Source: Chloroflexota bacterium
GTDB lineage: Bacteria > Chloroflexota > Anaerolineae > J036 > Brachytrichaceae
DNA: 9,125 bases
Direction of reading: 5' to 3'
NCBI GenBank assembly: GCA_021813225.1
Contig: JAKALH010000090.1
Coordinates: 1-9,125 of the forward strand
The translations under genes and the position numbers were made by a program. Positions 1-6,728 of the stretch are shown piece after piece. Under the pieces are notes generated by a model. That model did not search any database, was not told the origin of the DNA, and saw only the letters and a list, made by a program, of their open reading frames with translations. Position 1 is the stretch's first letter; each line of letters starts with the position of its first letter.

Positions 1-2
1 AG

Positions 3-443
3 CTTGCGTTGTGCGCCGGCGAGCTGGACGTGCCGGCCATTTTCTTCTCAGGCGACAGCGCCGGTTGCCTGGAAGCGCAGCGTCTGACGCCCGGCATCGA
101 GACCGTCAGCGTCAAGCGCGGCACCCAATCGACCAGCGGAGACGAACTCGATGCCGATGCCTATATGCGGCACAACACCGGAGCCATTCATCGCCATCCT
201 GAGCGTGCACGCGAACTGATCCGCGAAGGCGCTGAGCGCGCGCTGATAGCTTTCGGCGCGCGCAAGCCGCACGTATCGCCGCCGCTGAGCGCGCCTTTTC
301 AGCGCGTGGCGGTTTTCCGCGGCGACGCCGCGCATCCGCAGACGGTCTCGGTCGAAACACACCCGCACAGCGTCATTGACCTGATGAACATGCCGTTTCA
401 TCCTGTGCCGCTGCAAGGCGCCGCTGCCATGCCAGATGCGTGA
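3..443 (+). CDS. M55 family D-aminopeptidase (DppA-like), C-terminal part, 5' truncated by window
   Basis: M55 enzymes are zinc-dependent D-amino-acid-specific aminopeptidases, usually cytoplasmic decamers, linked to use of D-Ala peptides. The window opens inside the gene. The frame is open from base 3 (Leu-Ala before the Cys-Ala-Gly shown next) and ends at TGA 441-443, about 146 residues. The recognisable part is the run AGELDVPAIFFSGD, then GCLEAQRLTPGIETVSVKRG, which matches the DppA segment with a 'GVPV..GD...EA..L.PG...VAVK' pattern. A helix HPERARELIREGAERAL follows, as in the family. The N-terminal metal-binding half lies upstream and cannot be checked. About 15 residues between VKRG and the HPERAR helix look longer than in Bacillus DppA. 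The TTG at position 9 is not the real start. The next gene begins 24 nt downstream, so co-transcription is likely. Family call fairly sure; substrate not known. Confidence 0.75.
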   Translation, partial: LALCAGELDVPAIFFSGDSAGCLEAQRLTPGIETVSVKRGTQSTSGDELDADAYMRHNTGAIHRHPERARELIREGAERALIAFGARKPHVSPPLSAPFQRVAVFRGDAAHPQTVSVETHPHSVIDLMNMPFHPVPLQGAAAMPDA

Positions 444-467
444 GTCATCGGCGCATAGGAGTATGAA

Positions 468-905
468 ATGAAGTGGATTACCCGTTCGCATGTACATGTC
501 GACCGTGTGGCATGTCCCTGGCTGATCAAGCGTTTCATCGATAACCGCGCCGAGTTCCTGTTTGTGCCGCGGAACCAGGTGGCTGAAGTTGCCAGTGAAA
601 GCGGCGCCATCCCATTTGATGTCCCCGGCGTGGAACTGGGGCATGTCGATAACCGCTGTTCGTTCGAGTCGCTCATGCGAAAGTACGAGCTGACCGACCC
701 GGTGCTCATTCGCCTGGCGCGCATCGTACACGCTGCGGATGTGGCTGCGGATATCGATACCGACCCGCTGGCGCGCGGCCTGGAAGCCGTTGCGCAGGGC
801 TACAGCCTGCGCTATCCCGACGACGAGGAGAATCTGGCGCGTCAGTTCGAAGTCTATGACGCGTTGTATGCCTGGTGCCGTGTGCAGGCAGCCCGGGGGC
901 AGTGA
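468..905 (+). CDS. ChrB C-terminal-domain protein (chromate resistance-type), stand-alone
   Basis: The 145-residue protein matches the C-terminal domain of ChrB, a chromate-responsive regulator (Pfam Chrome_Resist type). Visible hallmarks are KWITR at residues 2-6, DRVACPWLIKRFID at about 12-25, an AEFLFVP strand, IPFDVPGVELGH at about 49-60, a CSFESL helix start, and the closing VYDALYAWCR. Full-length ChrB has an additional N-terminal domain of similar size that is absent here. The start is secure: AGGAG at 457-461 sits 6 nt before ATG 468. The known ChrB role is in chromate-induced expression of the ChrA efflux pump, but no chrA is in the window. Many genomes carry this domain alone with no proven role in chromate response, so a general metal- or redox-related role is as likely. 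It lies between the M55 peptidase and the URO-D-like gene, with a 21-nt gap to the latter. Confidence 0.85.
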   Translation: MKWITRSHVHVDRVACPWLIKRFIDNRAEFLFVPRNQVAEVASESGAIPFDVPGVELGHVDNRCSFESLMRKYELTDPVLIRLARIVHAADVAADIDTDPLARGLEAVAQGYSLRYPDDEENLARQFEVYDALYAWCRVQAARGQ

Positions 906-926
906 CGAAACGCACGGAGGTGCGCG

Positions 927-2207
927 ATGAATTCCAGGGAGCGCGTACAACTCAGCCTGAACCATCGTCAGGCCGACCGCGTGCCGGTAGACCTGGGCGG
1001 CAGCGCCGTCACTGGCATGCATGTCAATACCGTCTATGGACTGCGCCAGGCGCTGAGACTTGATGCGCCGGGCACGCCCGTTAAGGTGGTGGAACCGTAT
1101 CAGATGCTCGGAGAGATACGACCGGACCTGATGGAGCGGCTCGGTATCGATGTCGTGGGCCTGGGCAGGCCGAAAAACCTGTTTGGCTACCGCAATGAAG
1201 ACTGGAAGCCGTGGGTGACGCCGCAGGGAATCCCGGTTCTGGTGCCGGGTGCGTTCAACACTGCGCCTGAACCGAACGGCGATGTTCTGATGTATCCCGA
1301 AGGGGATAAAAGTGCGCCGCCCAGCGGGCGCATGCCGCGCGACGGCTTCTACTTCGACACCATCATCCGCCAGGATCCGATCGACGACGACCACCTGAAC
1401 GTCGAAGATAACCTGGAGGAGTTCGAGCCGATCTCGGACGATGACCTGAACTACCTGGCGCAGGAAGCGGAGCGCCTGTATACCCGGACCGATAAGGCGA
1501 TCCTGGGGAACTTCGGCGGCACCGCCTTCGGCGATATCGCGCTGGTGCCGGCTCCGTTCATGAAGCATCCGAAGGGTATACGTGACGTCGCCGAGTGGTA
1601 CATGAGCACGGTCAGCCGCCGCGATTACGTTTATGAGGTGTTTGACCTGCAGTGCGATATCGGCATTGCGAATCTGGAGAAAGTATGGGCTGTTGTCAGC
1701 GACCGCGTCAGCGCCGTGTTCGTCACGGGCACCGATTTCGGCGCGCAGAATGGCCCGTTTATCTCGCCGCGCGCCTATCGGGACCTGTATCAGCCGTTTC
1801 ACCGGCGCGTCAACGACTGGATCCATGCCCATACAGGCTGGAAATCATTCATTCATTCGTGCGGCTCGGTGCGCGCCCTGATCCCCGACTTCATCGCGGC
1901 TGGATTCGACATCCTGAACCCGGTGCAGACCTCCGCGGCGAATATGGCGCCCGCCGAACTCAAACGTGAGTTCGGCGAGGCGGTCACCTTCTGGGGAGGC
2001 AGCGTCGATACACAGCGTACCCTTCCCTTTGGCACACCCGATGAGGTTCAGGCGGAAGTTCGCGAGCGCATCCGTATCTTCGGTGCGGGCGGCGGGTTTG
2101 TCTTCAACCCGATTCACAACGTGCAGGCGCAGACGCCGGTAGAGAACGTTCTGGCGATGTTCGATGCGGTGCGCGAGTACGGGCGATATCCCCTGGCGCA
2201 GTTGTGA
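927..2207 (+). CDS. Uroporphyrinogen decarboxylase (URO-D) superfamily protein, methyltransferase-like
   Basis: A 426-residue TIM-barrel protein of the URO-D/MtaA superfamily, which includes true HemE and corrinoid-linked methyltransferases such as MtaA, MtbA and CmuA. The N-terminus NSRERVQLSLNHRQADRVPVDLGG is the family opening (residues 2-25). Later come a TGTDFGAQNGPFISP segment, the barrel motif FIHSCGSV (His310, Cys312), GFDILNPVQ, FWGGSVDTQ and a C-terminal GGGFVFNPIHNVQ with His397, then TPVENVLAMFDAVREYG. At about 426 residues it is longer than HemE (about 350) and lacks the HemE N-terminal substrate signature, so it is probably not the haem enzyme. HxC matches the zinc ligands of MtaA/MtbA, whose third ligand is Cys; here His397 appears at that place. 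GGAGG at 916-920 supports ATG 927. No corrinoid protein gene is nearby, so the methyl donor and acceptor are unknown. Confidence 0.85.
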   Translation: MNSRERVQLSLNHRQADRVPVDLGGSAVTGMHVNTVYGLRQALRLDAPGTPVKVVEPYQMLGEIRPDLMERLGIDVVGLGRPKNLFGYRNEDWKPWVTPQGIPVLVPGAFNTAPEPNGDVLMYPEGDKSAPPSGRMPRDGFYFDTIIRQDPIDDDHLNVEDNLEEFEPISDDDLNYLAQEAERLYTRTDKAILGNFGGTAFGDIALVPAPFMKHPKGIRDVAEWYMSTVSRRDYVYEVFDLQCDIGIANLEKVWAVVSDRVSAVFVTGTDFGAQNGPFISPRAYRDLYQPFHRRVNDWIHAHTGWKSFIHSCGSVRALIPDFIAAGFDILNPVQTSAANMAPAELKREFGEAVTFWGGSVDTQRTLPFGTPDEVQAEVRERIRIFGAGGGFVFNPIHNVQAQTPVENVLAMFDAVREYGRYPLAQL

Positions 2208-2353
2208 TTGAGGCGCGCATGAATGCGCGGGTGCAGGTTGAGACAAATCACGACTGGCACGATGCGATTGCTCTGTACCGCCGACACGAGTTTACGGAAT
2301 ACGGCCGCGACGACGTGAGTGTCTATATGGCGTTGGCATTGGGGCAGGTGTGA
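2204..2353 (+). pseudogene. GNAT acetyltransferase C-terminal remnant, 49 codons
   Basis: A short frame opens with GTG at 2204, overlapping the URO-D stop codon (GTGA), and ends at TGA 2351-2353. Its translation contains VETNHDWHDAIALYRRHEF, then TEYGRDDVSVYMALALG. This is the last part of a GNAT fold: the helix 'N..A..LYrr.GF', the following strand, and the closing '..MALxLG'. The acetyl-CoA-binding motif A (R/Q-x-x-G-x-G/A) and everything before it are missing, and the preceding bases encode a complete URO-D-like C-terminus. The expected Gly of the GF turn is Glu here. The likeliest reading is a decayed acetyltransferase gene whose 5' part was lost by deletion. A translated micro-protein made by stop/start coupling is possible, since the frame is clean and ends 2 nt before the next ATG. 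The alternative start ATG 2219 would give 44 codons. Confidence 0.6.
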
Positions 2354-2355
2354 CA

Positions 2356-2952
2356 ATGATGAAGGCGGCAGGTATGCGCAATTGGCTGGTCATGCTGGTT
2401 TTTTCGGCGTTGGCCGCAACAGGTTGCGGCAGCCCGTCGGAAGTCCCGACGGCGACTGCGACCGCTGCGACCGAACCAGGAGTACAAACAATGGCTCTAC
2501 AGATATCAAGCTCGGCTTTCGTAAACGGAAAGACAATTCCGGTCAAATACACCTGCGACGGCCAGAAGGTTTCGCCGCCGTTGAACTGGGGTGAACCGCC
2601 GGTAAGTGCGCGCAGCTTCGCGCTGATTGTCGACGACCCGGACGCGCCGGCGCGGACGTTCGTGCACTGGGTGCTCTACAATCTGCCGGCATCGGCGCGC
2701 GGCCTTCCGGAGGGTGTCGCTTCAGTAGCCACCTTATCCGATGGCAGCCGCAACGGAAAGAACAGCGCAGGGCAGTCGGGTTATACCGGCCCGTGCCCGC
2801 CCAGCGGTACGCACCGCTATTTCTTTAAGCTGTATGCGCTGGATACCATGCTGCAACTGGCCCCCGGCGCCGCCAAAGACCAGTTGCTGGCAGCCATGCA
2901 GGGACACATCGTGGCGCAGGGCGAGTTGATGGGTACTTACAGTCGATCTTAA
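2356..2952 (+). CDS. YbhB/YbcL family (PEBP / Raf kinase inhibitor-like) lipoprotein
   Basis: About 198 residues. The N-terminus has a basic start, a hydrophobic core (WLVMLVFSALAA) and a TGC lipobox-like end, so lipidation at the Cys about 24 residues in is predicted. A low-complexity linker PTATATAATEPG follows. The rest is a complete bacterial PEBP domain: FVNGKTIPVKYTCDG, the DDPDAP ligand-pocket motif, HWVLYNLP, and GYTGPCPPSGTHRYFFKLYALD, closing with GHIVAQGELMGTY. PEBPs bind anionic phospho-type ligands; bacterial roles are poorly defined. Several starts are possible: GTG 2350, ATG 2356, ATG 2359 and ATG 2374. I chose 2356 because it follows the preceding stop by 2 nt and keeps the whole signal peptide. 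A second, well-placed ribosome-binding site precedes Met 2491 (listed separately), which would give a 153-residue cytosolic form close in length to E. coli YbhB. The gene precedes the aldo/keto reductase by 20 nt. Confidence 0.88.
   Translation: MMKAAGMRNWLVMLVFSALAATGCGSPSEVPTATATAATEPGVQTMALQISSSAFVNGKTIPVKYTCDGQKVSPPLNWGEPPVSARSFALIVDDPDAPARTFVHWVLYNLPASARGLPEGVASVATLSDGSRNGKNSAGQSGYTGPCPPSGTHRYFFKLYALDTMLQLAPGAAKDQLLAAMQGHIVAQGELMGTYSRS
2478..2490 (+). promoter_or_regulatory. Internal Shine-Dalgarno before an in-frame ATG (2491) inside the PEBP gene
   Basis: AGGAG at 2478-2482 is followed by the 8-nt spacer TACAAACA and ATG at 2491, in frame with the lipoprotein. The spacer is A-rich in an otherwise GC-rich stretch, as real initiation regions often are. 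Met 2491 sits exactly at the linker/domain border, so initiation here would yield a full PEBP domain without signal peptide. Both secreted and cytosolic members exist in the family. Whether the site is used, or is a relic of a cytosolic ancestor that later gained a signal peptide, cannot be told from sequence. Confidence 0.5.
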
Positions 2953-2972
2953 AAAGAGTACAGACAGGAATA

Positions 2973-3941
2973 ATGCAGACTCGAAAACTGGGTTGGACGG
3001 ATCTCCGCTTCACGACGATGGGTTTGGGCGCATGGGCCATGGGCGGCGCCGGCTGGCGGTTCGGCTGGGGCCCGCAGGATGACGCCGACTCCATCGCGAC
3101 CCTCAAACGCGCCGTGGACTTGGGCATCAACTGGGTGGATACGGCAGCGATTTACGGGCTGGGACACTCCGAGGAAGTTGTCGGACGGGCGCTGCGCGAG
3201 ATGAGCCGCAAACCCATCGTAGCGACGAAATGCAGCCGGCGCTGGGACGACACTGGTACGCCATATGGCAACCTGAAAAAGGCCAGCCTGCACGCCGAGT
3301 GCGAGGCCAGTCTGAAGCGCCTGGGCGTCGATGCCATCGACCTGTACCAGATTCACTGGCCTGACCCGGATGCCGACATTGAGGAAGGCTGGGGCACACT
3401 GGCCGATCTGGTGAAGGAAGGCAAACTGCGTTATATCGGCGTGTGTAATTTCAATGTGGAACAGCTCAAGCGCATTGCGCCCATCCACCCGATCGCCTCG
3501 CTGCAGCCGCCGTACAGCATGCTGGTGCGCGGCGTGGAAGATGGCCTGCTGCAGTACTGCGCCCGGAACCACATCGGCGTGGTGGCCTACAGCCCCATGC
3601 AGAAGGGCCTGTTGACCGGCAAAGTGACGCGCGCATGGGTGGCAGGCCTGCCCGAAGACGACCACCGCCGCCGCGACGCCATGTTTCAGGAACCGCAGCT
3701 TTCCGCCAACCTGAAGCTGGTCGGCGGCCTGCAGGCGATAGCGAAGCGCAACGGCAGGACGGCCGCGCAACTCGCCATCGCGTGGGTCTTGCGCCGCCCT
3801 GAAGTCACCGCCGCAATCGTCGGGGCGCGGCGCCCGGCGCAGATCGAGGAGACGGCGCCGGCAGGCGACTGGGCGCTGTCCGCTGAAGATATTCACGATA
3901 TTGATACGCTACTGGTCGAGCGCGCTGCGCAGGCGGCCTGA
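2973..3941 (+). CDS. Aldo/keto reductase family oxidoreductase
   Basis: A 322-residue NADPH-dependent (by family) aldo/keto reductase with a complete (alpha/beta)8-barrel length. It opens with RKLGWTDLRFTTMGLGAWAMGG. The catalytic tetrad is visible: Asp56 and Tyr61 in WVDTAAIYGLGHSE, Lys86 in IVATKCS, and His128 in IDLYQIHWPDP. Further family marks are GKLRYIGVCNFN, SLQPPYSML, VVAYSPMQKGLLTGK, and the cofactor-binding C-terminal segment AIVGARRPAQIEE. The start ATG 2973 has AGGAA at 2966-2970, rather close (2 nt), with AAAAAGAG further up. It is the last gene of the plus-strand series and ends 27 bp from the convergent secreted-protein gene. Only a weak GC-rich inverted repeat and no T-tract is seen between them. 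Substrate cannot be predicted; sugar, aldehyde or quinone-like compounds are all possible. Confidence 0.92.
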   Translation: MQTRKLGWTDLRFTTMGLGAWAMGGAGWRFGWGPQDDADSIATLKRAVDLGINWVDTAAIYGLGHSEEVVGRALREMSRKPIVATKCSRRWDDTGTPYGNLKKASLHAECEASLKRLGVDAIDLYQIHWPDPDADIEEGWGTLADLVKEGKLRYIGVCNFNVEQLKRIAPIHPIASLQPPYSMLVRGVEDGLLQYCARNHIGVVAYSPMQKGLLTGKVTRAWVAGLPEDDHRRRDAMFQEPQLSANLKLVGGLQAIAKRNGRTAAQLAIAWVLRRPEVTAAIVGARRPAQIEETAPAGDWALSAEDIHDIDTLLVERAAQAA

Positions 3942-3968
3942 TATGCGGGCCGGGCAGCGGGGTTGGCG

Positions 3969-6224
3969 TTACGGTTTCATCACAAATATCAGGATGATCT
4001 GGCGCCACAGGGCAAAATTCTCCGAGCGGTCAGAGGAGAGTGTGGCGATTGGGCGCGTCTGCGGAGGATGAAAGTCGGCGGATGCGGTCAGCGTATAAGC
4101 CTGCCCGCCGAGCAGCGTGAAGCTGTAGTAACCGCTGGCATCGGTTGTCGTCGCGGTGATTGGCGGGTTATACGGGCTGCCCGTAACCTGTATGGTTGCG
4201 GTCAGCGGTTGCCCGCTCGCGCTGTCGCTGACGGTGCCGGAAATGACGTAATAGGGAATCGGCGTCAAGCTGATGGCTTGTGTCGTTGTGGTGAACCGGG
4301 TGATGCTGATCCCACTCTGCGTCGCCGGCATGTAACCATAGATGGATGCGGTTACGGTATACACATCTGCCGGGAGGGTGAAGGTATACGCGCCGGCCGG
4401 GTCAGTCAGTGTACTGGTTCCGAAACCGGATGGCGAGATGGTGCTGATGAGCACGTTCGATAGCGGTGAAGATGTCGATGCGTCTGTAACCACCCCGGTC
4501 AGGCCGCCCATATTGCAGGGCGGCAACCTGAATGAGCCGATGCGCGTGCGCCAGTTGGTAAAGCCCGTGCTATCGTAATACTGGTTCACATACCAGAAGG
4601 TGCAGTCGTCGGTGGGATCGATGCTCATGGAACTGTAGTCCCCCCAGCGCGCAGAGCTGCTCAACTGTACCCCCGTGCCAGTGATGAGGGTCTGCTCGCC
4701 CTGGCTCAGAGCGCCCAGAGGGTCAGTCGCCAGCCGGCCGGCATAGCGGATCGACGGTGTGACGGTGGCGCTTGATGCGCTGTAACCCACGGCGATGTTG
4801 CCGTAACGATCCATGGCGATGCTGCCCATCCAGCGGTTGGTTGCATCCGGTGCAAAAGTGCCCTGCTGGTAAATGGATGGTGAGCCGCCGGGGTCGCGCA
4901 CCTCATACCAGCGGATTCCAGCCAGCCCGCCGCCGGCGTCGACAGTCTGGTTGGCGACCAGCGCTTCATGGTCGCCGAAGTTGCGGTACACCAGCCGGTG
5001 CATGATGCGGTCGCCGACGGCGTCCAGCGCCGGTGCGCTGCCCGGCTGCGGGATGCAATTCGGCGAGCTGGCTGCGACGCAGGGCAGGTAATTGAAAGGC
5101 GCTACCGCGATGACGGAATTGGGCTGGCCGGCCAGCCCGAAGGTTGAGCTGGCGGGCGTTGCCCAGTTCACACTGAAACGCCACAGCCGCATGGCGTCGT
5201 ATAGCCAACTGCCCTTTGTGCCGTCGACTTCGGCGAAGTATTCGGGCGACCCGGCGGGCGGCAGTGTGGCGCCGTCCAGGTTGGCTGGCAGCATATTTCC
5301 GAAGCGCGGGTCGGCGGTGTCCAAGTCATAGTACACATAGGTGGGCGACACGACGCCGGTCAGCATCTGCGAGCGGTTGAGCGCCCAGACCGCAGCGCCA
5401 GCGTAACTCCCGGTGGCACTGGCGAACTGGTTCATCGTCATGTAGTAGGCGTCCGGCCAGACGGCCAGTTTGGGGTAGTCCGGGAATTTGCCGTTCGGAT
5501 AGCCCGGCACCGCCGGCATTTGAAATGCGTAGGCGTTGTAGCTTCCTGCCGGATCAGGCGATGTGGAAACGGCTACACACTCATAGTACGGGCCACTGGT
5601 ATTAGACACCGAGAACTCGCTGACCAGCCAGCGGTCCGCGAGCTGGTCGTACAGGACGATGGGGTCCCCGTCATTCGTCGTAGCGCATGGCGTCCCCGGC
5701 GTCGACCAGATCGTATTGATTGGGACTGGCCCGAAAAGCAGCGCGCCGCTGGTTATGCTGTATACCGCCATCTGCATGTTAACCAGTTCGACGTAGTGAT
5801 GCGGGCCGACCGCGCCGTTCGAGTCGGACGGCACAAAGCCATCCCTGTTGTTGATGCCGTCGAAGGTGATGAGCGGTGCGGGCATGTTACTGGCAGCCGC
5901 GCTGCGCTGCACAACCGACGAGCCACCTGTTGTATACGGCCCAGGCAGCCGTCGCGCCGGCCAGCTTTTCGCGGCGCGCGTCGCCGCATGAGCCTGCGCC
6001 GCCAGGATGCGCAGGGCCGGGGTTTCTCCGCCCGCCGTAGCCTGCCCGACTATCTGCACCGGCGGCATCGGCGCCTGTGCGCGCGTATCTGACTGCGGTG
6101 TATGGCGTGTGACAGCCGAAGGCTGCATCAGCAGGTCCGGCTGTGCCCGTGTACTGGATGTGGGCAGCGGATACCCGGATATCGCCAGTAGTGAAACGAC
6201 CAGAGCGGCAACTATGAATTTCAT
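3969..6224 (-). CDS. Large secreted protein with two C-terminal carboxypeptidase-regulatory-like domains, function unknown
   Basis: About 751 residues from ATG 6224. I chose this start because it gives a clean signal peptide (MKFIVAALVVSLLAISG, possible cleavage near Ala27). A start at 6299 would put 25 charged or polar residues ahead of it. No strong Shine-Dalgarno was seen at either. Residues about 28-115 are Ala/Pro/Thr-rich and probably flexible. Residues about 115-570 form one module with NGAVGPHHYVELVN (136-149), NDGDPIVLYDQLADRW (184-199), FPDYPKLAVWPDAYYMTMN (247-265) and RWGDYSSMSIDPTDDCTFW (about 526-544). I remember this pattern from many secreted bacterial proteins, possibly beta-propeller-like, but know no activity. 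Two beta-sandwich repeats follow (about 574-643 and 660-723), both CarboxypepD_reg-like: GVVTD...PL..V...T...GAYTFTLP.DVYTVTAS, and GTVSD...QPL.A...TTTDASGYYSFTL. No protease triad was recognised. The C-terminus (ALWRQIILIFVMKP) is short and hydrophobic-basic. Extracellular or surface location inferred. Confidence 0.85.
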   Translation of the reverse strand: MKFIVAALVVSLLAISGYPLPTSSTRAQPDLLMQPSAVTRHTPQSDTRAQAPMPPVQIVGQATAGGETPALRILAAQAHAATRAAKSWPARRLPGPYTTGGSSVVQRSAAASNMPAPLITFDGINNRDGFVPSDSNGAVGPHHYVELVNMQMAVYSITSGALLFGPVPINTIWSTPGTPCATTNDGDPIVLYDQLADRWLVSEFSVSNTSGPYYECVAVSTSPDPAGSYNAYAFQMPAVPGYPNGKFPDYPKLAVWPDAYYMTMNQFASATGSYAGAAVWALNRSQMLTGVVSPTYVYYDLDTADPRFGNMLPANLDGATLPPAGSPEYFAEVDGTKGSWLYDAMRLWRFSVNWATPASSTFGLAGQPNSVIAVAPFNYLPCVAASSPNCIPQPGSAPALDAVGDRIMHRLVYRNFGDHEALVANQTVDAGGGLAGIRWYEVRDPGGSPSIYQQGTFAPDATNRWMGSIAMDRYGNIAVGYSASSATVTPSIRYAGRLATDPLGALSQGEQTLITGTGVQLSSSARWGDYSSMSIDPTDDCTFWYVNQYYDSTGFTNWRTRIGSFRLPPCNMGGLTGVVTDASTSSPLSNVLISTISPSGFGTSTLTDPAGAYTFTLPADVYTVTASIYGYMPATQSGISITRFTTTTQAISLTPIPYYVISGTVSDSASGQPLTATIQVTGSPYNPPITATTTDASGYYSFTLLGGQAYTLTASADFHPPQTRPIATLSSDRSENFALWRQIILIFVMKP

Positions 6225-6242
6225 CGCTGATTCAGGCAGGTG

Positions 6243-6270
6243 GCTATACGCTGCATTGTGCTTATTGCCA
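6243..6270 (-). promoter_or_regulatory. Weak candidate promoter of the secreted-protein gene
   Basis: On the minus strand TGGCAA (6270-6265) and TATAGC (6248-6243) are separated by 16 nt, a loose sigma-70-like arrangement. A transcript would begin near 6237, leaving only about a dozen bases before ATG 6224, which fits that start rather than the one at 6299. Both boxes have mismatches, so this is tentative. Confidence 0.25.
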
Positions 6271-6317
6271 GAGATATGACGGCTGACCGTTTCGATCATA
6301 CGGCTGCGCCGGTGCTG

Positions 6318-6352
6318 GAAATGAAAACAGCCAAACGATAGGTCTGGCTGTT
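6318..6352 (-). terminator. Rho-independent terminator of the ferredoxin gene
   Basis: Read on the minus strand, arm AACAGCCAGAC (6352-6342) pairs with GTTTGGCTGTT (6336-6326) through 11 positions including one G-U wobble, with the 5-nt loop CTATC. The wobble would be an A-C mismatch on the plus strand, so the hairpin is oriented for minus-strand RNA. It runs into TTTT (6327-6324), then CATTT. It lies about 26 nt after the ferredoxin stop codon. Confidence 0.75.
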
Positions 6353-6377
6353 GATATACGGTATTACTGCCGGAGTC

Positions 6378-6728
6378 TTACATGTTACGCGCCGAGTAGC
6401 CGGGGCCAGCCGTGTAGAAAGCGGCATTGCGCTCGGTGGCTGTAGTCAGATCCAGAACTTCGCCTCCGTTTGAGGTGTAGCGCGCTGCGTCGAAGGGTGC
6501 GATTTCCTGGCCGGGTTTAGTGGTGTATTCGGCGGGTACTTCGCCTTCGGGGAAGATGGCCTCGTAGGGGCATTCGGGAACGCACGCGCCGCAATCGATG
6601 CAGGTGGCGGGATCGATGTAGAACCAGGGCCACTGATCCTCAGGCTTGCCCGCGACAATACACTCAACCGGACACACATCTACGCACGCGCCATCGCGAA
6701 GGCAGAGTTGGGTAATAACGTGAGTCAT
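6378..6728 (-). CDS. Ferredoxin family protein, two iron-sulfur cluster motifs
   Basis: A 116-residue soluble electron carrier of the 7Fe/8Fe bacterial ferredoxin type. The cysteines are Cys9, Cys15, Cys19 and Cys23 in CLRDGACVDVCPVEC, then Cys43, Cys46, Cys49 and Cys53 in CIDCGACVPECP. By analogy with Azotobacter FdI, Cys9/15/19/53 would hold the first cluster and Cys23/43/46/49 a 4Fe-4S cluster. The first group lacks the extra Cys of a classic CxxCxxC motif, which favours a 3Fe-4S cluster there. The spacing Cys9-x5-Cys15 is two residues shorter than the usual x7. After the cluster domain (residues 1-65) comes a roughly 50-residue tail without cysteines. The start is well supported by AAGGAG (6742-6737) 8 nt upstream of ATG 6728. 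Promoter and terminator flank the gene, making it a single-gene transcript. The redox partner is unknown. Confidence 0.92.
   Translation of the reverse strand: MTHVITQLCLRDGACVDVCPVECIVAGKPEDQWPWFYIDPATCIDCGACVPECPYEAIFPEGEVPAEYTTKPGQEIAPFDAARYTSNGGEVLDLTTATERNAAFYTAGPGYSARNM

Noticed and set aside
468..905. A chromate resistance operon
   Set aside because: Only the ChrB C-terminal domain is present. No chrA efflux gene or full-length ChrB is in the window.
48..1832. Very long minus-strand open frame of about 594 codons opposite the first three genes
   Set aside because: It runs antisense through three well-recognised plus-strand genes with good ribosome-binding sites. The translation is rich in Arg/His/Val/Ala with no recognisable motif. 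Such open antisense frames are expected where GC-rich codon use removes stop codons.
927..2207. Assignment of the URO-D-like protein as HemE
   Set aside because: It is about 70 residues longer than HemE, lacks its N-terminal signature, carries an HxC motif typical of methyltransferase relatives, and no other haem gene is near.
2949..3896. 315-codon minus-strand open frame opposite the aldo/keto reductase
   Set aside because: The plus-strand frame has the complete catalytic tetrad and family motifs. The antisense product shows no family pattern and is a composition artefact.
3934..3952. Inverted repeat CGGCC...GGCCG between the convergent aldo/keto reductase and secreted-protein genes as a terminator
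   Set aside because: The stem is only 5 bp with a 9-nt loop, it overlaps the stop codon region of the reductase, and no T-tract follows on either strand.
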